Shown here: in pieces, positions 62,097-64,000 of the stretch
Layout: every line of letters begins with the position of its first letter
Numbering within the stretch: position 1 is the stretch's first letter
Assembly: GCF_900109295.1 (NCBI RefSeq)
Contig: NZ_FOIZ01000001.1
Span: forward strand, 2,294,001-2,358,000
From: Cognatiyoonia koreensis
Lineage (GTDB): Bacteria; Pseudomonadota; Alphaproteobacteria; Rhodobacterales; Rhodobacteraceae
Direction: 5' to 3'
DNA length: 64,000 nt
The notes under the pieces: model-generated
What the model was told of the DNA's origin: nothing
Databases searched by the model: none
The model's input: only the letters and a program-made list of their open reading frames with translations
Made by a program: the position numbers and the translations under genes

Positions 62097-63395
62097 TTAG
62101 CGTAGCCGAAATCTCGTTCGCAGACCGAGAGCCAAAAAGAATAATAAGGGCAATGCCGCAACCGTCTGAATTCCTGATACGAATTGCATGGTTGGAGACA
62201 GCGCTTCTAGAACCTCTTTCAAGAACGTCCGTCCGAAGCCAAAAATTGGAAGCAGGTTTGAAAAACTGGTAGCTAGAGACAGCGCCGCAGCATCACGAGT
62301 GCTATACGAATCAAGCAATTCCGCGAATAGCATACCACCTCCAAGCGCAAATAAAACTGCGAGGTAAAACAGCGGCCTTCCAATACTATTTCCATAACTA
62401 GAAAACCAATCAAAGGCATAGTGTAACATGCGTTGTGTCACAGAACCGATATGTTTTGAGAATGCTAATTCTCGTCTGTAGAAAAAGTGTTCGCTTTCCG
62501 GAAAAGACTGCCGGGCCATTGTGTGTCTCAATTTACTTGCAGATATTTTACCCTCAAATGCATCTTGGAGAGCAGCTTTATCTGTATTCACATTTGCTCT
62601 GCGCAGACGAGACTTCAGGATTTCCCAATCCGTATGTTCTTTGGGCCAGTAGGACTCGTGTGCTGTAAAAGTTGTGATCTCATGAAGATTTGCTCCATTC
62701 AGAACTGGGAAGTGGCTCGTGAACTTTGCTCCGTCGAAGAAACTCACGGCATCAAACCTCGTTCCGCTGAAATCAGCTCGGCACGCGATATCCCTATCTG
62801 AAACACCGAATATGGCGCGGCTGAATACTGTTACAGCTTCGAATGTAACATTCTGAAAAGAAACGTTTTTATGGAAGTTCGCTCTTTCAAAGACCGCACG
62901 ATCTAAGAAATTTGCGCGGTAGAACGACGTTTCTTCTTGAAAATTGACTTCGTAAAAGCGGGCACGGTCACAGAAGTAAGCGCGGTCAAAATTTGCTGTT
63001 TTTTCAAAAACAGACCTAGCGAAAGAAAGTATGCGCACTATGAACTTATCAAATACGACATGATGCTTAAATCTTACATTGCGTAGATTTATGACTTCTT
63101 CTGAATTAGGGATAGCCGGCGGGATCGAGTCTGGACCATTCCGCTTGTGCCACTCTCGGTTGAACTGAATTTGAAGCTGCGGCAAGTCCACTTTTCCGGT
63201 ATCATGGACTGATAAGCGGTTCCTTGCTGAAATTAGTTTGCATTGTTTGGGCTGTAAACCTTGCGACGCCCACGAATTCCAGGTTTGGCGGTTCCTCGCG
63301 TGCAGTTCCCAGTCAATCTCAGCATCAAGTTGTTCGCCGTGCATGGTCATTAGTATGTACCATGCGTTCTTGTTCGCATCTTTCAATATAGTCAT
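62097..63395 (-). CDS. membrane protein with pentapeptide repeats
   Basis: The 432-residue protein has an N-terminal unassigned part (about 1-100), a right-handed pentapeptide-repeat region (about 110-260; A(D/N)LxxF pattern such as FDRAYFCDRARFYEVNF), and a C-terminal tail with two or three membrane helices (about 335-430). The fold is clear but the role is not; such proteins on mobile islands may be sensors, anti-gyrase-like shields or defence parts. The ATG at 63395 has GGGGT before it; a TTG at 63437 is less good. The base composition is AT-richer than the core genes. Confidence 0.75.
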   Translation of the reverse strand: MTILKDANKNAWYILMTMHGEQLDAEIDWELHARNRQTWNSWASQGLQPKQCKLISARNRLSVHDTGKVDLPQLQIQFNREWHKRNGPDSIPPAIPNSEEVINLRNVRFKHHVVFDKFIVRILSFARSVFEKTANFDRAYFCDRARFYEVNFQEETSFYRANFLDRAVFERANFHKNVSFQNVTFEAVTVFSRAIFGVSDRDIACRADFSGTRFDAVSFFDGAKFTSHFPVLNGANLHEITTFTAHESYWPKEHTDWEILKSRLRRANVNTDKAALQDAFEGKISASKLRHTMARQSFPESEHFFYRRELAFSKHIGSVTQRMLHYAFDWFSSYGNSIGRPLFYLAVLFALGGGMLFAELLDSYSTRDAAALSLATSFSNLLPIFGFGRTFLKEVLEALSPTMQFVSGIQTVAALPLLFFLALGLRTRFRLR

Positions 63396-63850
63396 CGTTA
63401 CCCCAAATCCTTCAAGAGATTGACCAGATTTAGTCAATCAAGGCAAGAAGTTGCGCCAAAAAAAAATGAAATTTAGTGGAGATATCAAGCCGGATGCTAA
63501 AATTGATGGACCGCGAACTGGCAACAGCCTTGGATCACGACACCCTGAAATGCCATGTGATCATTGATGGCAGTTTGGGCAACTAGCGACCATCTTTACA
63601 AATTGCAGCATCGATCGAGACAGGCTCAATATTGTTTCTCAACGTAATTAGGATAGCGGTTCGCTTTGGAGCTTCCAAATTGATATTCCTGAGCGGGATG
63701 CTTCACGGTGCCGGTTTCCGCTGATCAAAACTGTCGTTTGCTTACTTAGCGATGATGCTCATGTTGACGATGGGCACGTAACGACCCGCATATTCGCGTT
63801 GTGATCCTTGAGGCGCAACTCTAATTTGCAGAAAATCAAAGGAATCCCAC
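63396..63850. other. 455-bp gap before hsdM
   Basis: It holds only a 30-codon frame at 63494-63586 with no recognisable product, possibly a fragment of a lost gene. No clear terminator or RNA was seen. AAAGGA at 63837-63842 serves hsdM. Confidence 0.5.
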
Positions 63851-64000
63851 GTGTTTGAAAACGCCTTCAACAGCATCGACCGTGAACTACGCAACGAAGA
63901 AGGGCTGGCATCTGAACTGGACTACGCGGAACAAACGTCGTGGATTTTGTTCCTCAAGTACCTCGACGACATCGAACAGGAACGGCAGGACGAAGCGGAA
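63851..64000 (+). CDS. hsdM: type I restriction-modification methyltransferase subunit (HsdM), 5' part
   Basis: The frame starts at GTG 63851 after AAAGGA and runs off the window, giving 50 residues. The text AFNSIDRELRNEEGLASELD and EQTSWILFLKYLDDIEQER matches the N-terminal helical domain of HsdM proteins. The rest, plus hsdS and hsdR, would lie to the right. It shows that the island carries a defence or modification system. Confidence 0.88.
   Translation, partial: MFENAFNSIDRELRNEEGLASELDYAEQTSWILFLKYLDDIEQERQDEAE

Overview
The window looks like a chromosomal segment of a marine alphaproteobacterium of the Rhodobacterales (Roseobacter group). The reasons are the mixture of a form I carbon monoxide dehydrogenase (cox) cluster, TRAP transport of organic acids, many sugar-acid oxidoreductases and a PuuD-type purine degradation cluster. 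Genes are tightly packed, with many 1-8 nt overlaps and moderately high GC. The organism call is an inference from gene content, not from a marker gene.

Layout. 1-2.1 kb: a YceI-like periplasmic protein running off the left edge, a small c-type cytochrome-like protein and a membrane protein. 2.6-6.4 kb: an operon of class III aminotransferase, ectoine-hydrolase-like M24 enzyme and ArgE-like M20 deacetylase. 6.6-12.6 kb: a 1997-residue RTX adhesin-like protein with a LamG-like domain and three 98-residue tandem repeats.

12.8-39.3 kb: a large sugar-acid catabolic locus. Seven copies of the palindrome TGGTATACCA (one copy reads CGGTATACCA) lie in its promoter regions and I saw no others in the window. 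A GntR/FCD regulator (26094) sits in the middle with two copies in its divergent promoter. The operators front (a) two SDRs and an RraA-like protein; (b) a GarR-like dehydrogenase, a PhyH dioxygenase and a DenD-like dehydrogenase; (c) dctP-dctQ-dctM, an EamA permease, and ApnO-, OiaK- and OiaX-like genes, the last a RuBisCO-like protein; (d) a split transketolase and an SDR; (e) an LtnD-like dehydrogenase; (f) a UxaA-type dehydratase and a Gfo/Idh/MocA dehydrogenase; (g) SDR, IlvD/Edd dehydratase, FAH hydrolase, 2-hydroxyacid dehydrogenase, enolase-superfamily dehydratase and LysE exporter. The best reading is one regulon for uptake and breakdown of branched or short sugar acids (D-apionate, L-threonate, D-erythronate) plus further aldonates. 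39.3-41.2 kb: a divergent idnO/idnD-like pair that lacks the operator.

41.4-50.5 kb: coxC (MHYT-LytTR regulator), coxM, coxS, coxL, coxD, coxE, coxF, a MocA-like cytidylyltransferase and coxG, for CO oxidation and Mo-cofactor maturation. A 9-bp direct repeat with 12-bp spacing, matching the LytTR site consensus, lies just before coxM. 50.6-53.6 kb: a secreted VWA protein, a methyltransferase-like protein, and an ArsR/AHSA1 pair behind a strong palindrome.

54.0-60.2 kb: purine catabolism: puuD, a LysR regulator, uraH, a puuE-uraD fusion, allA and an NCS2 permease ending in a clear terminator. 60.2-64.0 kb: the left end of an integrated island, with a tyrosine integrase preceded by a perfect 12-bp tandem repeat, a membrane pentapeptide-repeat protein and the start of a type I restriction-modification hsdM. 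No rRNA, tRNA, CRISPR array or intact insertion sequence was recognised.
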